Source: Alphaproteobacteria bacterium
Lineage (GTDB): Bacteria; Pseudomonadota; Alphaproteobacteria; Sphingomonadales; Sphingomonadaceae
Length of the DNA stretch: 11,463 bases
Reading direction: 5' to 3'
NCBI GenBank assembly: GCA_018970965.1
Contig: JAGWVG010000026.1
Coordinates: 1 to 11,463, forward strand
Shown here piece after piece: positions 1 through 6,540 of the stretch. Each line of letters starts with the position of its first letter. Position 1 is the stretch's first letter. The position numbers and the translations under genes are program-made. Below the pieces are notes generated by a model. The model was given only the letters and a program-made list of their open reading frames with translations, was not told the origin of the DNA and did no database searches.

Positions 1-57
1 GCATATCGCAGCGCGCGCATGAGCAAAGCGTCCTTTTCCCAGCGAGAGGCCCATCAT
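1..57 (-). CDS. Possible 5' end of a minus-strand gene, cut by the window edge
   Basis: A reading frame starting at a tandem ATG ATG (57-55 and 54-52) stays open to the left edge and reads MMGLSLGKGRFAHARAAIC. An AGGG lies just upstream, about 5 bases from the second ATG. A different frame starts at ATG 20-18 (MRALRY) and has an AAAAGGA about 11 bases upstream, so the true start cannot be decided from 57 bases. The position directly after the terminator of the upstream lipoprotein gene fits a new transcription unit on the same strand. The product is not recognised. Confidence is low because so little is visible. Confidence 0.22.
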   Translation of the reverse strand, partial: MMGLSLGKGRFAHARAAIC

Positions 58-85
58 TACCCTGATTCGGCCCGGTGGGAAAAGG
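32..85. repeat. Perfect 10-bp inverted repeat around a 34-base loop
   Basis: CCTTTTCCCA at 32-41 is the exact reverse complement of TGGGAAAAGG at 76-85. On the minus strand this would place the beginning of the possible leftmost gene inside a stem-loop. No T-run follows on either strand, so it does not look like an intrinsic terminator. Function unknown; it could be an operator or an mRNA leader hairpin, or chance. Confidence 0.4.
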
Positions 86-96
86 CCAATGGGCAT

Positions 97-130
97 AGAA
101 AAAGGGCCGCCCGGCGTGCCGGACGGCCCT
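97..130 (-). terminator. Intrinsic terminator of the small lipoprotein gene
   Basis: Positions 103-114 pair with 119-130 (AGGGCCGCCCGG with CCGGACGGCCCT), giving a 12-position GC-rich stem with one mismatch (110 against 123) and the four-base loop CGTG. On the minus strand the stem is followed by a run of T (complement of the A-run at 99-103). It lies 24 bases beyond the stop codon of the lipoprotein gene at 154, the expected place for a rho-independent terminator. Confidence 0.85.
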
Positions 131-153
131 AATTCTGTAACGCTGTTAAGCGA

Positions 154-351
154 TTACTGAGCGTTCGTGGTCGCAGCAGCGGCGTTACCAGCAGCAGCGT
201 CAACGTTCGTCATGGTGTCGTTAGCAGTGCCTTCGGTGGCAACAGCTTCGTTGAGTTCGGTAGCGTTGGCTTCAACGGCTTCTTCCTTCTTGCCGCAAGC
301 AGCAAGGGTCAGACCAGCAGCAACGAGCGAAACGATCATCAGCTTCTTCAT
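154..351 (-). CDS. Small Ala/Asn/Thr-rich lipoprotein
   Basis: This 65-residue protein begins MKKLMIVSLVAAGLTLAAC, a signal peptide with a two-lysine n-region, a hydrophobic core and a type II lipobox LAAC whose Cys19 would be lipidated after cleavage. The residue after Cys is Gly and is followed by KKEE, with no Asp at +2, which favours outer membrane placement by the Lol rule known from enteric bacteria (inference for this organism). The mature part of about 47 residues is low-complexity, rich in Ala, Asn, Thr and Glu, with no domain visible. It resembles the short entericidin-like or uncharacterised lipoproteins found in sphingomonads only in general layout. GGGAG sits about 9 bases before the ATG. 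An intrinsic terminator at 97-130 closes the unit. It lies 94 bases downstream of lipB on the same strand. Function unknown. Confidence 0.8.
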   Translation of the reverse strand: MKKLMIVSLVAAGLTLAACGKKEEAVEANATELNEAVATEGTANDTMTNVDAAAGNAAAATTNAQ

Positions 352-385
352 AATATCAACTCCCTAGGCAGATATGATCTGGAGA

Positions 386-397
386 GGGGCGCGCCCC
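386..397. repeat. 12-bp GC palindrome GGGGCGCGCCCC upstream of the lipoprotein gene
   Basis: A perfect palindrome lies 34 bases before the start codon of the small lipoprotein, within the 94-base lipB/lipoprotein gap. It could be part of an operator or a stalled end of the lipB transcript, but there is no loop and no T-run, so neither role is shown. Confidence 0.3.
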
Positions 398-445
398 CTA
401 AATACCCAAATCGGGGTGGACATTTATAGATTTCCTGTCCCGGGC

Positions 446-1111
446 TCAAGCTTTTTTGTTCGCTGCTGCAATTGCCGTCAGAAAAGCCGGAAATGCGCGC
501 TTTAGAGCATCATCGAGTGCCGTAATATCGGCTAACACATTCAAAGCGGACAAGCTCGTCACCGGAAATTGATCGAGTCCGCAGGGCACGATTCCCGAAA
601 AATGAGTCAAATCGGGATCCACATTGATCGAGAAGCCATGAAAGGTCACCCAGCGGCGCACGCGCACGCCAATTGCGCCAATTTTGGCCTCTTGCCCGCG
701 ATCATCCGTCCAAATACCGACGCGGCCCTCTGCGCGGCGGGCCGATACGCCCAAATCGGCCAGCGCCGCGATCAGCCAGCCTTCCAGCGCATGGACGAAG
801 CAGCGGACATCTGGGCCCCGCTTTTTCAGGTTGAGCATCACATAGCCAACACGCTGACCGGGGCCGTGATAGGTATAGCGCCCGCCCCGCCCGGCATCGA
901 AGACGGGAAAGCGCGGATCGAGCATTTCTGCGGGGTCTGCACTGGTGCCGGCCGTGTAGAGCGGTGGATGTTCTAACAGCCAGATTTCTTCGCGCGCGTC
1001 GCCCGCCGCAATTGCGGCAGACAGTGCCTCCATATCAGCCAAGGCCGACGCATAATCTGTGAGGCCGGGGAGAACCCGCCACGCAATATCCGAATCACTT
1101 GCATCGACCAT
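446..1111 (-). CDS. lipB: Octanoyl-[acyl carrier protein]:protein N-octanoyltransferase (LipB)
   Basis: LipB moves the octanoyl group from octanoyl-ACP to the lipoyl domains of pyruvate, 2-oxoglutarate and branched-chain dehydrogenases and to GcvH. It is the first step of lipoate synthesis and acts in the cytoplasm before LipA. The 221-residue protein carries the family signature [16 protein letters not shown] (75-90), the catalytic lysine in AKIGAIGVR (Lys143) and the catalytic cysteine in SGIVPCGL (Cys177). The start chosen is ATG at 1111. A TTG three codons upstream (1120) is in frame, but the only SD-like bases (GGTGA) are almost touching it, whereas they are well spaced from the ATG. It is divergent from the membrane protein at 1236 with a 124-base gap. 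The length is normal for the family and all key residues are present. Confidence 0.95.
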   Translation of the reverse strand: MVDASDSDIAWRVLPGLTDYASALADMEALSAAIAAGDAREEIWLLEHPPLYTAGTSADPAEMLDPRFPVFDAGRGGRYTYHGPGQRVGYVMLNLKKRGPDVRCFVHALEGWLIAALADLGVSARRAEGRVGIWTDDRGQEAKIGAIGVRVRRWVTFHGFSINVDPDLTHFSGIVPCGLDQFPVTSLSALNVLADITALDDALKRAFPAFLTAIAAANKKA

Positions 1112-1235
1112 GGCCGCCAAATCACCCGCGCACGGCAGAAGTGCAAGCCTCAGCGCACGGTTGGCGATTGTCGGGCCGAGGATAATGACGTAAGAGCAAT
1201 CCGCCGAAAACGGCCAAAATGCAGGAGAAGCGATT

Positions 1236-1967
1236 GTGAAATTATCTTATGACGCAACGTGGCAAGACATTATGCGACTGCTGCGTGCGCATGCAGAGAT
1301 GATTTTCATTCTGGCCGGTGTCTTTATTTTGCTGCCCCTGTTGGCGCAGGCGCTTTATTTTGCGCCGCCCGTCATCACCCGCTTCGATATGCCCGCAATT
1401 CAGGGCTATCTCACGTATTTGCAGCAGAATTTTCCGGCGGTGTTTGCTGTTCGCTTGCTCAACTTACTGGGCACAGGGGCGATTTTGGCGCTGCTGATCG
1501 CTCCTGACCGACCAACTGTGGGCGAAGCGATTAAGCGCGCTGCGCGGTTCCTCCCCAATTTGCTGCTGATCGATATTCTGGTGCAGCTGATATGGTCTCT
1601 CGGCCTCGTCGCGCTCATTTTGCCGGGATTTTATTTAATTGGCCGCACGACTTTGAGCCAATCTGCGATGATGGCTGAACAGATTGGCAACCCCATTCGC
1701 GCAGTTGCCCGCAGCTTTGGATTGACTGATCAAGCGGGTTGGCGCGTCTTTGGTTTTGTTGCCCTTATTGGCGTGGTGACATGGATTGGCACATCTGCCG
1801 CCGTGACAGTGATTGGTGTGGTTGGAAAACTCGCACTGCCCTCTGCCGCGACGACACAAATTCACGCCGTGCTTGGCGCGGTCAGCACATCTTTGATGAG
1901 CCTTGTCGCTATTTTGGTGCCCGCGGGGCTGTATCGTCAGCTGGTGGGCCGCAGCAATGGGATGTGA
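1236..1967 (+). CDS. Uncharacterised polytopic inner-membrane protein
   Basis: The 243-residue protein starts at GTG, with AGGAGA 7 bases upstream (1223-1228) supporting this start. Hydrophobic segments at about residues 22-43, 69-89, 107-137, 171-198 and 209-234 suggest five to six membrane passes, with a basic stretch between the second and third (EAIKRAARF). A short amphipathic N-terminus precedes the first segment. I recognise no catalytic motif or transporter signature. The overall pattern resembles the loosely defined membrane proteins of unknown role common in sphingomonads. Its last 31 bases overlap the convergent acetyltransferase gene end (1937-1967), and no terminator is visible between them. 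The gene is real by codon use and ribosome binding site; the function is unknown. Confidence 0.75.
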   Translation: MKLSYDATWQDIMRLLRAHAEMIFILAGVFILLPLLAQALYFAPPVITRFDMPAIQGYLTYLQQNFPAVFAVRLLNLLGTGAILALLIAPDRPTVGEAIKRAARFLPNLLLIDILVQLIWSLGLVALILPGFYLIGRTTLSQSAMMAEQIGNPIRAVARSFGLTDQAGWRVFGFVALIGVVTWIGTSAAVTVIGVVGKLALPSAATTQIHAVLGAVSTSLMSLVAILVPAGLYRQLVGRSNGM

Positions 1968-2530
1968 GGCGCCGCAGTTTCTGGCAGCACGCCTGTGAGG
2001 CGCGGATCAGCAAACTGCTCTACCGCGCGGGCAAAGGGCACAAAGCCTGACTTGATATAAAAGTTAAGCGCCGATGGCGCATCAAAGCTACAGCTGTGCA
2101 ACCAAACACGTGTGACACCGGGCCGCCAGGCGGCTGCCATAGCTTGCGCCATCAGCCAGCGGCCATAGCCCTTGCCATTTAATTCCGGCACCAGCCCAAA
2201 AAAACTGATCTCGCAGGCTCCTGCCTCGCGGAAATCCAACTCTAGAATGCCAACTTCAATGCCCGCGCGATCACACACCGCCCAAATCATCACATCCTGA
2301 TGATGGAGGATGGCTTCCAGCTGGGCATCATCCATAGCGAGGCGCGAAAACCATAGCCACGGCCCGCCCACGCGTAAAAACAAGGCCCGATATTTCGCCA
2401 AGCTGGGCTGTTTCCAACGCACCAGCGTCAGTGGCGCATCCGGCAAAGGCGCAGGCTTGGGCCGCGAGCGCATTTCCAATGAGGTGACAAGCGTCGCCAG
2501 ATCTCCCGGCGCAAGCGGCGTCAGTCCCAT
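1937..2530 (-). CDS. GNAT-family N-acetyltransferase
   Basis: GNAT enzymes transfer an acetyl group from acetyl-CoA to an amine; the substrate here is unknown. In this 197-residue protein the acetyl-CoA pyrophosphate loop is the motif NGKGYG (118-123), following the strand ISFFGLVPEL. The C-terminal motif B is CSFDAPSALNFYIKSGFVPF (147-166), the usual place of the AL-FY-x-x-x-GF signature. The N-terminal 30 residues lack a clear fold assignment. The start ATG at 2530 lies inside the last codons of hemF: ATGGGACTGA gives a 10-base overlap in which the hemF TGA ends the run, so translation is probably coupled to hemF. The 3' end overlaps the convergent membrane protein by 31 bases. There is no sign that it acts on porphyrin; the link to hemF is positional only. 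Confidence 0.85.
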   Translation of the reverse strand: MGLTPLAPGDLATLVTSLEMRSRPKPAPLPDAPLTLVRWKQPSLAKYRALFLRVGGPWLWFSRLAMDDAQLEAILHHQDVMIWAVCDRAGIEVGILELDFREAGACEISFFGLVPELNGKGYGRWLMAQAMAAAWRPGVTRVWLHSCSFDAPSALNFYIKSGFVPFARAVEQFADPRLTGVLPETAAPHIPLLRPTS

Positions 2531-3381
2531 TTTGCTTCGGGCGGCAGGCTCATCAAAATCGCATCAATATTGCCGCCGGTTTTTAGGCCAAACAATGTGC
2601 CACGGTCATAGACTAAGTTGAACTCGGCATAGCGGCCACGCCAGACAAGCTGCTGGTGCTTTTCCGCATCCGAAAACGCCATGCCCATCCGCTTGCGGAC
2701 AATTTGCGGGAAGATGTCGAGAAAGGCCTCCCCCACATCGCGCGTGAAGGCAAAATTCGCCGCGAAATCGCCTTCGAGATGATCGTAGAAAATCCCGCCG
2801 ACCCCGCGGTGAACATTGCGATGCGGAATGTAAAAATAATCATCAGCCCATTTTTTGAACCGGTCATAATAATCGGCCCCATGGGCATCGCAGGCCTGCT
2901 TCAGCCGGGCGTGGAACGCCTCGGTATCTTCGGCATAGGGCAAAGGCGGGTTGAGATCTGCCCCGCCCCCAAACCAGCGCTTTTGCGTGACCAGAAACCG
3001 CGTGTTCATATGCACGGCGGGCACATGGGGGTTGGCCATATGGGCGACCAAGCTGATGCCTGTCGCAAAGAAATTGGGGTTATCCCCCGCGCCGTGGATC
3101 GACTTTGCAAAATCTTCTGAAAAAGCGCCGCCGACAGTGGAGACGTTCACCCCCACTTTTTCAAACACGTGGCCCTTCATCACCCCGCGCACACCGCCGC
3201 CGCCTTGGGCGGCTGGATCATCATCGCGGTTCCATGCGGTATATTCAAAAGCGGCATCACTGCCCGCCTCGCGCTCAATCGCCTCAAATTCAGCGCAGAT
3301 GCGGTCACGCAGGCTCTCAAACCAAGACCGAGCGGCCTGTTGTTCATCATCGAGGGCAAAGGGGACATTGGGTCTGTTCAT
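2521..3381 (-). CDS. hemF: Oxygen-dependent coproporphyrinogen III oxidase (HemF)
   Basis: HemF uses O2 to decarboxylate two propionate side chains of coproporphyrinogen III, yielding protoporphyrinogen IX for heme, in the cytoplasm. The 286-residue protein matches the family along its length: GGGGVRGVMKGHVFEKVGVN (61-80), HMANPHVPAVHMNTRF (114-129), WFGGGADLNPPLPY (136-149), YFYIPHRNVHRGVGGIFYD (182-200) and GRYAEFNLVYDRGTLFGLKT (249-268). The start is inferred from alignment to the E. coli enzyme in memory: ATG 3381 (MNRPNVPFALDDEQ). No clear Shine-Dalgarno is seen, and ATG 3393 four codons upstream is an alternative. The frame stays open further upstream to 3576, but that extension is proline/arginine-rich and crosses a ten-base homopolymer, so it is not believed to be coding. 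The protein ends right after the conserved SLPPxxxW, without the roughly 25-residue tail of the E. coli enzyme. It overlaps the downstream acetyltransferase by 10 bases. Confidence 0.95.
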   Translation of the reverse strand: MNRPNVPFALDDEQQAARSWFESLRDRICAEFEAIEREAGSDAAFEYTAWNRDDDPAAQGGGGVRGVMKGHVFEKVGVNVSTVGGAFSEDFAKSIHGAGDNPNFFATGISLVAHMANPHVPAVHMNTRFLVTQKRWFGGGADLNPPLPYAEDTEAFHARLKQACDAHGADYYDRFKKWADDYFYIPHRNVHRGVGGIFYDHLEGDFAANFAFTRDVGEAFLDIFPQIVRKRMGMAFSDAEKHQQLVWRGRYAEFNLVYDRGTLFGLKTGGNIDAILMSLPPEAKWD

Positions 3382-3435
3382 GCCGCGCGGCATTACGCAC
3401 GGCGGCGCTGAACGCAAGTGGGCATGGATCAGAGC

Positions 3436-3468
3436 GCCCTGCTTTGGCGCAGGGCTCGCCCCCCCCCC
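3436..3468. repeat. 7-bp perfect hairpin followed by a run of ten C
   Basis: GCCCTGC (3436-3442) and GCAGGGC (3449-3455) pair around the loop TTTGGC. Four bases later C is repeated ten times (3459-3468; G10 on the hemF strand). No T-run follows on either strand, so this is not a standard terminator. It lies in the hemF leader, 55 to 87 bases upstream of the hemF start, and also just upstream of the structured RNA candidate on the plus strand. Confidence 0.5.
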
Positions 3469-3497
3469 TTGCCTCTTCACCCTAACTGACCGATAAC
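3469..3497 (+). promoter_or_regulatory. Weak sigma-70-like promoter candidate ahead of the structured RNA
   Basis: TTGCCT (3469-3474) and GATAAC (3492-3497) are separated by 17 bases, each four of six matches to the TTGACA/TATAAT consensus. Initiation 6-8 bases downstream would begin near 3504, exactly at the hairpin GAAGCC/GGCTTC (3505-3525), but it would exclude the 5' strand of the closing helix proposed for the RNA. The two interpretations therefore compete. Low confidence. Confidence 0.25.
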
Positions 3498-3700
3498 CCC
3501 GCATGAAGCCACCACGCACGGCTTCCGGGGTGTAGCAACCCTGAGTGTTCGGTTTGGTGCTGACCGCCTTTGGCACCGCACTTCCTGACCCTTATGGTCG
3601 GGGAGCCTGTGGCGTATGTCCAAGGCTTTCCAGCCCAAAGGTCGCAGGAGCCGTAACGCTCGGTTTGCTAACTCCCCGATCACCAAGGATCAGGTCAGGC
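3484..3700 (+). ncRNA. Candidate structured, pseudoknotted RNA of unknown family
   Basis: Nearly all of this stretch can pair with itself. P1: 3486-3494 with 3689-3698 (9 pairs, one bulge). Hairpin H1: 3496-3501/3526-3531 plus 3505-3510/3520-3525 (12 pairs). P3: 3533-3538/3665-3670 plus 3541-3552/3651-3663 (18 pairs). Hairpin Ha: 3556-3560/3573-3577. P2: 3595-3605/3672-3682 (11 pairs). P4: 3606-3613/3641-3648 (8 pairs) capped by 3624-3627/3632-3635. P3 and P2 cross, forming a pseudoknot with their 3' strands one base apart. Five pairs (3542-3662, 3546-3658, 3597-3680, 3610-3644, 3612-3642) are G-U on the plus strand but would be A-C on the minus strand, so plus is the favoured strand. No RNase P, tmRNA, SRP or riboswitch core motif was recognised. 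It ends 40 bases before the small gene at 3741, so it could be its leader or a free-standing RNA. No terminator is visible. Confidence 0.5.
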
Positions 3701-3740
3701 CAAAGCGGGGGCGCACCGCACCGGCCGGGGGGAGGCGTAA

Positions 3741-3992
3741 ATGACCCTCAAGTTTTTGGTGGAGCATTATGAAGCAACCGGCGTTCTGGATATGGCGCCG
3801 CGCGGTGCGATATTTCTGTTGCGCATCGAGGAAGGCGCGCCTTGGGCCGTTGATTTACGCAAATACCGGCGGCCTCAGCGCTTTTTAGGCCGCACAATCA
3901 CTGTGACGGGCCCGCGCTGTGGCGCGCGCGTGATTGAGGTGCTGCGCCTTTATATTCATGACGATGCAGGCGGAGGATATTGGGTGTTGTAA
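3741..3992 (+). CDS. Small uncharacterised protein, 83 residues (DUF5818-like at best)
   Basis: ATG 3741 is preceded by GGGGGGAGG (3726-3734), 6 bases upstream, a good ribosome binding site. The sequence reads like a compact beta-rich domain: GVLDMAPRGAIFLLRIEEGAPWAVDL (15-40) followed by RRPQRFLGRTITVTGPRCGARVIEVLRLYI (43-72). The pattern 'tag/GAIFLL-W-vDL-rflGr-vtVtG-r-g-viEV' recalls small alphaproteobacterial proteins grouped under DUF5818, which have no known function; that assignment is from memory and uncertain. There is no signal peptide or membrane segment. It ends 35 bases before the convergent trmL end. The structured RNA candidate occupies its upstream region, so the two may belong to one transcript. 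Confidence 0.6.
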   Translation: MTLKFLVEHYEATGVLDMAPRGAIFLLRIEEGAPWAVDLRKYRRPQRFLGRTITVTGPRCGARVIEVLRLYIHDDAGGGYWVL

Positions 3993-4027
3993 CCCCATGC
4001 AGCCGCCTGTGCCGGCGCACTTATATA

Positions 4028-4480
4028 TCAGCCTTGCGGCAATTGCCCGGTTTGGCGCAGCGCATCAAACAGAGCGATGCCCGTTGCCACCGAGATGTTG
4101 AATGAGCGCAAGCCCGGCATCATGGGGATGCGGATGGCAGCATCACAAGCGGCGCGAACATCATCAGGCACACCCGCACTTTCTTGGCCCATCAACAAAG
4201 TGTCTTCGGGCTGAAAGGCGAAAGTGCCAATCAAATCCGTCGCCTTGCTGGACATCAGCACCAGCCGCCCGGGCACCTTTGCGCGAAAGTTTGCCCAGTC
4301 GGCATGTCGGTCAATTTCGACGCGTTCGGCATAATCCATGCCGGATCGCCGCAATTTCTTGTCCGAAAAAGCAAAGCCACAGGGATCAATAATATCCACA
4401 GGAACGCCAAGACAGGCAGAGAGGCGTAAAATTGCCCCCACATTTCCTGCGATTTCGGGTTGGTAAAGTGCAATTCGCAT
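4028..4480 (-). CDS. trmL: tRNA (cytidine/uridine-2'-O-)-methyltransferase TrmL (SPOUT family)
   Basis: TrmL methylates the 2'-hydroxyl of the wobble nucleotide 34 in leucine tRNAs using S-adenosylmethionine. At 150 residues it has the usual minimal SPOUT length (E. coli TrmL is 157). Motif 1 is NVGAILRLSACLG (13-25), followed by FAFSDKKLRRSGMDY (36-50), which matches the E. coli segment FAWDDKRLRRAGLDY. The trefoil-knot SAM site is built from LLMGQESAGVP (95-105) and IPMMPGLRSFNISVATGIAL (118-137). No clear Shine-Dalgarno precedes ATG 4480, but the sequence MRIALYQPEIAGNVG fits the family N-terminus. It is divergent from petA across a 183-base gap and convergent with the small gene at 3741. 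Confidence 0.93.
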   Translation of the reverse strand: MRIALYQPEIAGNVGAILRLSACLGVPVDIIDPCGFAFSDKKLRRSGMDYAERVEIDRHADWANFRAKVPGRLVLMSSKATDLIGTFAFQPEDTLLMGQESAGVPDDVRAACDAAIRIPMMPGLRSFNISVATGIALFDALRQTGQLPQG

Positions 4481-4534
4481 GGCATTGCGTTAAGCGAAGC
4501 AGGCGTCCCGGGGCAAGCGCCTCGGATTTGGTAT

Positions 4535-4562
4535 TTGCAAGTTTTTGCAACATCGCTATCAG
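4535..4562 (+). promoter_or_regulatory. Putative petABC promoter/operator with TTGCAA repeat pair
   Basis: In the trmL/petA gap TTGCAA occurs at 4535-4540 and again at 4545-4550, separated by GTTT. Each copy is itself palindromic, so the pair is both a direct and an inverted repeat with 10-base period. The first copy, with TATCAG at 4557-4562 (16-base spacing), resembles a sigma-70 promoter. The spacing TTG-N-rich-CAA also recalls CRP/FNR-type sites, but the half-sites do not match TTGAT/ATCAA. No other good promoter was seen in 4481-4663. Confidence 0.3.
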
Positions 4563-4663
4563 GCGCGCAAATCTAACGGTTCCGGGGGTCAATGTCCTGA
4601 CTTTCGTGCGGGTTTCTAAAAAGAGGTCGCAAGACAGAACGGACAAAGGTCGAATCAGGGATA

Positions 4664-5239
4664 ATGGAAAGCATGGCAAGTTTGAAGGAAGACAGCGCAA
4701 CCGCTGGCGGTGATCAGGGCGGCGTTCGCCGTCGTGACTTTATCAACGTCGCAGCGGCAAGTTTCGCAGGCGTGGGTGCCGTTTCGGTGGCCCTCCCCCT
4801 TATCAATCAGATGAACCCTTCGGCCGATGTGCTTGCCGAAGCATCAACCGAAGTTGATGTTTCCGCAATTGCGCCGGGCCAGGCCATCAAAACCATTTTC
4901 CGCAAACAGCCGCTGTTTGTGCGCCACCTGACGCCGGAAGAAATTGCGGCCGCCGAAAAGGTGTCGACCTCTGAGCTGCGTGATCCGCAGACGCTGGAAG
5001 AGCGCACCAAGGCTGGCAAGAAGCAGTGGCTGGTCACGATGGGCGTTTGCACCCATCTGGGCTGCGTGCCGCTGGGCGCTGCTGCGGGCGAAATCAAGGG
5101 TGAGTTTGGCGGCTATTTCTGCCCCTGCCACGGATCGTCGTACGACACCGCGGGCCGCATTCGCAAAGGCCCGGCACCAAAAAATCTTATGGTGCCGGAA
5201 TACGCCTTTACCTCTGACACTGTCATCAAAGTCGGCTGA
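4664..5239 (+). CDS. petA: Ubiquinol-cytochrome c reductase iron-sulfur subunit (Rieske protein)
   Basis: This is the 2Fe-2S subunit of the cytochrome bc1 complex, which takes an electron from ubiquinol at the Qo site and passes it to cytochrome c1. The 191-residue protein begins with a Tat-type region: [10 protein letters not shown] (22-31) and a hydrophobic segment (about 31-47) that stays as the membrane anchor. The cluster-binding loops are CTHLGC (129-134) and CPCHGSSYD (153-161), giving the two Cys and two His ligands (C129, H131, C153, H156) and the disulfide pair C134/C155. An insert of about 45 residues between the anchor and the cluster fold, including [13 protein letters not shown], is typical of alphaproteobacterial Rieske proteins. 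The start is uncertain: AGGGA lies only 2 bases from ATG 4664, and ATG 4673 three codons on is a plausible alternative. It is the first gene of petABC, 11 bases before petB. Confidence 0.96.
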   Translation: MESMASLKEDSATAGGDQGGVRRRDFINVAAASFAGVGAVSVALPLINQMNPSADVLAEASTEVDVSAIAPGQAIKTIFRKQPLFVRHLTPEEIAAAEKVSTSELRDPQTLEERTKAGKKQWLVTMGVCTHLGCVPLGAAAGEIKGEFGGYFCPCHGSSYDTAGRIRKGPAPKNLMVPEYAFTSDTVIKVG

Positions 5240-5250
5240 GGATTGGATCT

Positions 5251-6528
5251 ATGAGTTTTCCTTGGGCTAACGAATATAAGCCGTCCAACGCGTTTACGCG
5301 CTATCTGGATGAGAAGCTGCCTCTGCCGCGCTTCGTCTACAACGCTGTCGGTGCTGGGTATCCGGTGCCGCGCAACCTGAACTATTTCTGGAACTTTGGC
5401 GTTCTCGCCGGGGTTGCCCTGATGGTGCAGATTGTTTCGGGCATCATCCTTGCGATGCACTATGCCGCTGAAGGCACAGTGGCATTCGCTTCGGTGGAAC
5501 ACATCATGCGCGATGTGAATGCTGGCTGGTTCATCCGCTATGCACATATGAACGGCGCGTCGATGTTCTTCATCGTCGTGTACATCCATATTTTCCGCGG
5601 ACTTTTCTACGGATCATATAAGCCGCCGCGCGAAATGGTGTGGCATCTGGGCCTTGTCATCTTCTTGCTGATGATGGCGACGGCGTTCATGGGTTATGTG
5701 CTGCCTTGGGGCCAGATGAGCTTCTGGGGTGCAAAGGTCATTACCGGCCTGTTCGGCGCCATTCCGCTGGTGGGGGAACCCATTCAGACGTGGCTGCTGG
5801 GCGGTTTCGCGCCGGATAACGCTGCACTCAACCGCTTCTTCTCGCTCCACTATCTGCTGCCGTTCGTCATTCTCGGTGTCATCGTCCTCCATATTTGGGC
5901 GCTGCACATTCCGGGATCTTCGAACCCGACGGGTGTGGAAGTGAAGTCGGAACAGGATACAGTGCCGTTCCACCCCTATTACACCGCCAAGGATGGCGTT
6001 GGGGTTGCAGCCTTCTTCCTCGTTTTTGCGACCTTGTTGTTCTTCGCGCCGAACTTCTTGGGTGAGCCGGATAACTATATTCCGGCCAACCCGATGTCGA
6101 CGCCGGCCAACATTGTGCCGGAATGGTATTTCTGGCCGTTCTACGCGATCCTGCGTGCCTTTACGGTGGACTTCCTGTTCATCCCGGCAAAGCTGTTGGG
6201 CGTGTTGGCGATGTTCGCGGCCATCCTGCTGCTGTTCTTCCTGCCTTGGCTGGATACATCGGCGGTGCGTTCGGGCCATTATCGTCCGCTGTTCCGCAAG
6301 TTCTTCTGGTTCGGCCTGATCCCCTGCATTGTCGTTCTCGGCTATTGCGGTGGGTCACACGCAACCGACGGCATCGTGCTGATCAGCCAGTTCGCAGCGG
6401 CCTATTACTTCGCGCATTTCCTGATCATCCTGCCGCTGATCGCGCGGGTGGAAACGCCGAAGCCGCTTCCCAACTCCATTACCGAAGCTGTGCTGGCTCA
6501 GCACGCCACGCTTCAGCCTGCTGAATAA
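5251..6528 (+). CDS. petB: Cytochrome b of the cytochrome bc1 complex
   Basis: The central membrane subunit carries hemes bL and bH and the Qo and Qi quinone sites. The 425-residue protein shows the four heme-ligand histidines: H99 and H113 in helix B ([18 protein letters not shown]) and H200 and H214 in helix D ([16 protein letters not shown]). The Qo motif PEWY is at 290-293, and [19 protein letters not shown] (148-166) forms the conserved C/cd region. Eight hydrophobic helices can be followed, with the C-terminal three running from about 312 to 400. It is a full-length, undivided cytochrome b of the proteobacterial type, not a split b6/subunit IV. TGAGGA overlaps the petA stop and serves as its ribosome binding site. 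petC follows after 12 bases. Confidence 0.97.
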   Translation: MSFPWANEYKPSNAFTRYLDEKLPLPRFVYNAVGAGYPVPRNLNYFWNFGVLAGVALMVQIVSGIILAMHYAAEGTVAFASVEHIMRDVNAGWFIRYAHMNGASMFFIVVYIHIFRGLFYGSYKPPREMVWHLGLVIFLLMMATAFMGYVLPWGQMSFWGAKVITGLFGAIPLVGEPIQTWLLGGFAPDNAALNRFFSLHYLLPFVILGVIVLHIWALHIPGSSNPTGVEVKSEQDTVPFHPYYTAKDGVGVAAFFLVFATLLFFAPNFLGEPDNYIPANPMSTPANIVPEWYFWPFYAILRAFTVDFLFIPAKLLGVLAMFAAILLLFFLPWLDTSAVRSGHYRPLFRKFFWFGLIPCIVVLGYCGGSHATDGIVLISQFAAAYYFAHFLIILPLIARVETPKPLPNSITEAVLAQHATLQPAE

Positions 6529-6540
6529 GGACCGTTGAAC

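Noticed and set aside
3496..3531. Hairpin read as an intrinsic terminator or a group II intron domain V
   Set aside because: No T-run follows on either strand. The loop and stem do not match the 34-base domain V with its AGC triad and GNRA loop, and no intron-encoded protein is present.
3382..3576. N-terminal extension of HemF by 65 residues to an upstream start at 3576
   Set aside because: The extension is Pro/Arg/Gly-rich, crosses the ten-base G run and part of the structured RNA region, and HemF homology begins only at about residue 66 of the long frame.
3533..3670. 6S RNA, because CTGAGTGTTCGG near the 5' side resembles the E. coli 6S closing stem
   Set aside because: The match is short, the typical central bubble and downstream conserved segment are not recognisable, the usual ygfA/zapA neighbours are absent, and crossing helices do not fit 6S. 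It remains a possibility to test with cmscan.
3484..3700. RNase P RNA, because of a similar P2/P4 pseudoknot layout and a TTATCGGTCAGTT match to the E. coli RNA 3' end on the minus strand
   Set aside because: It is far shorter than a bacterial RNase P RNA, lacks the conserved P4 sequences, and the wobble pairs favour the opposite strand to the motif match.
5614..6279. Long minus-strand open frame opposite petB
   Set aside because: Arg/Gln/His-rich translation typical of the antisense of a GC-rich gene, with no ribosome binding site or homology, lying entirely within cytochrome b.
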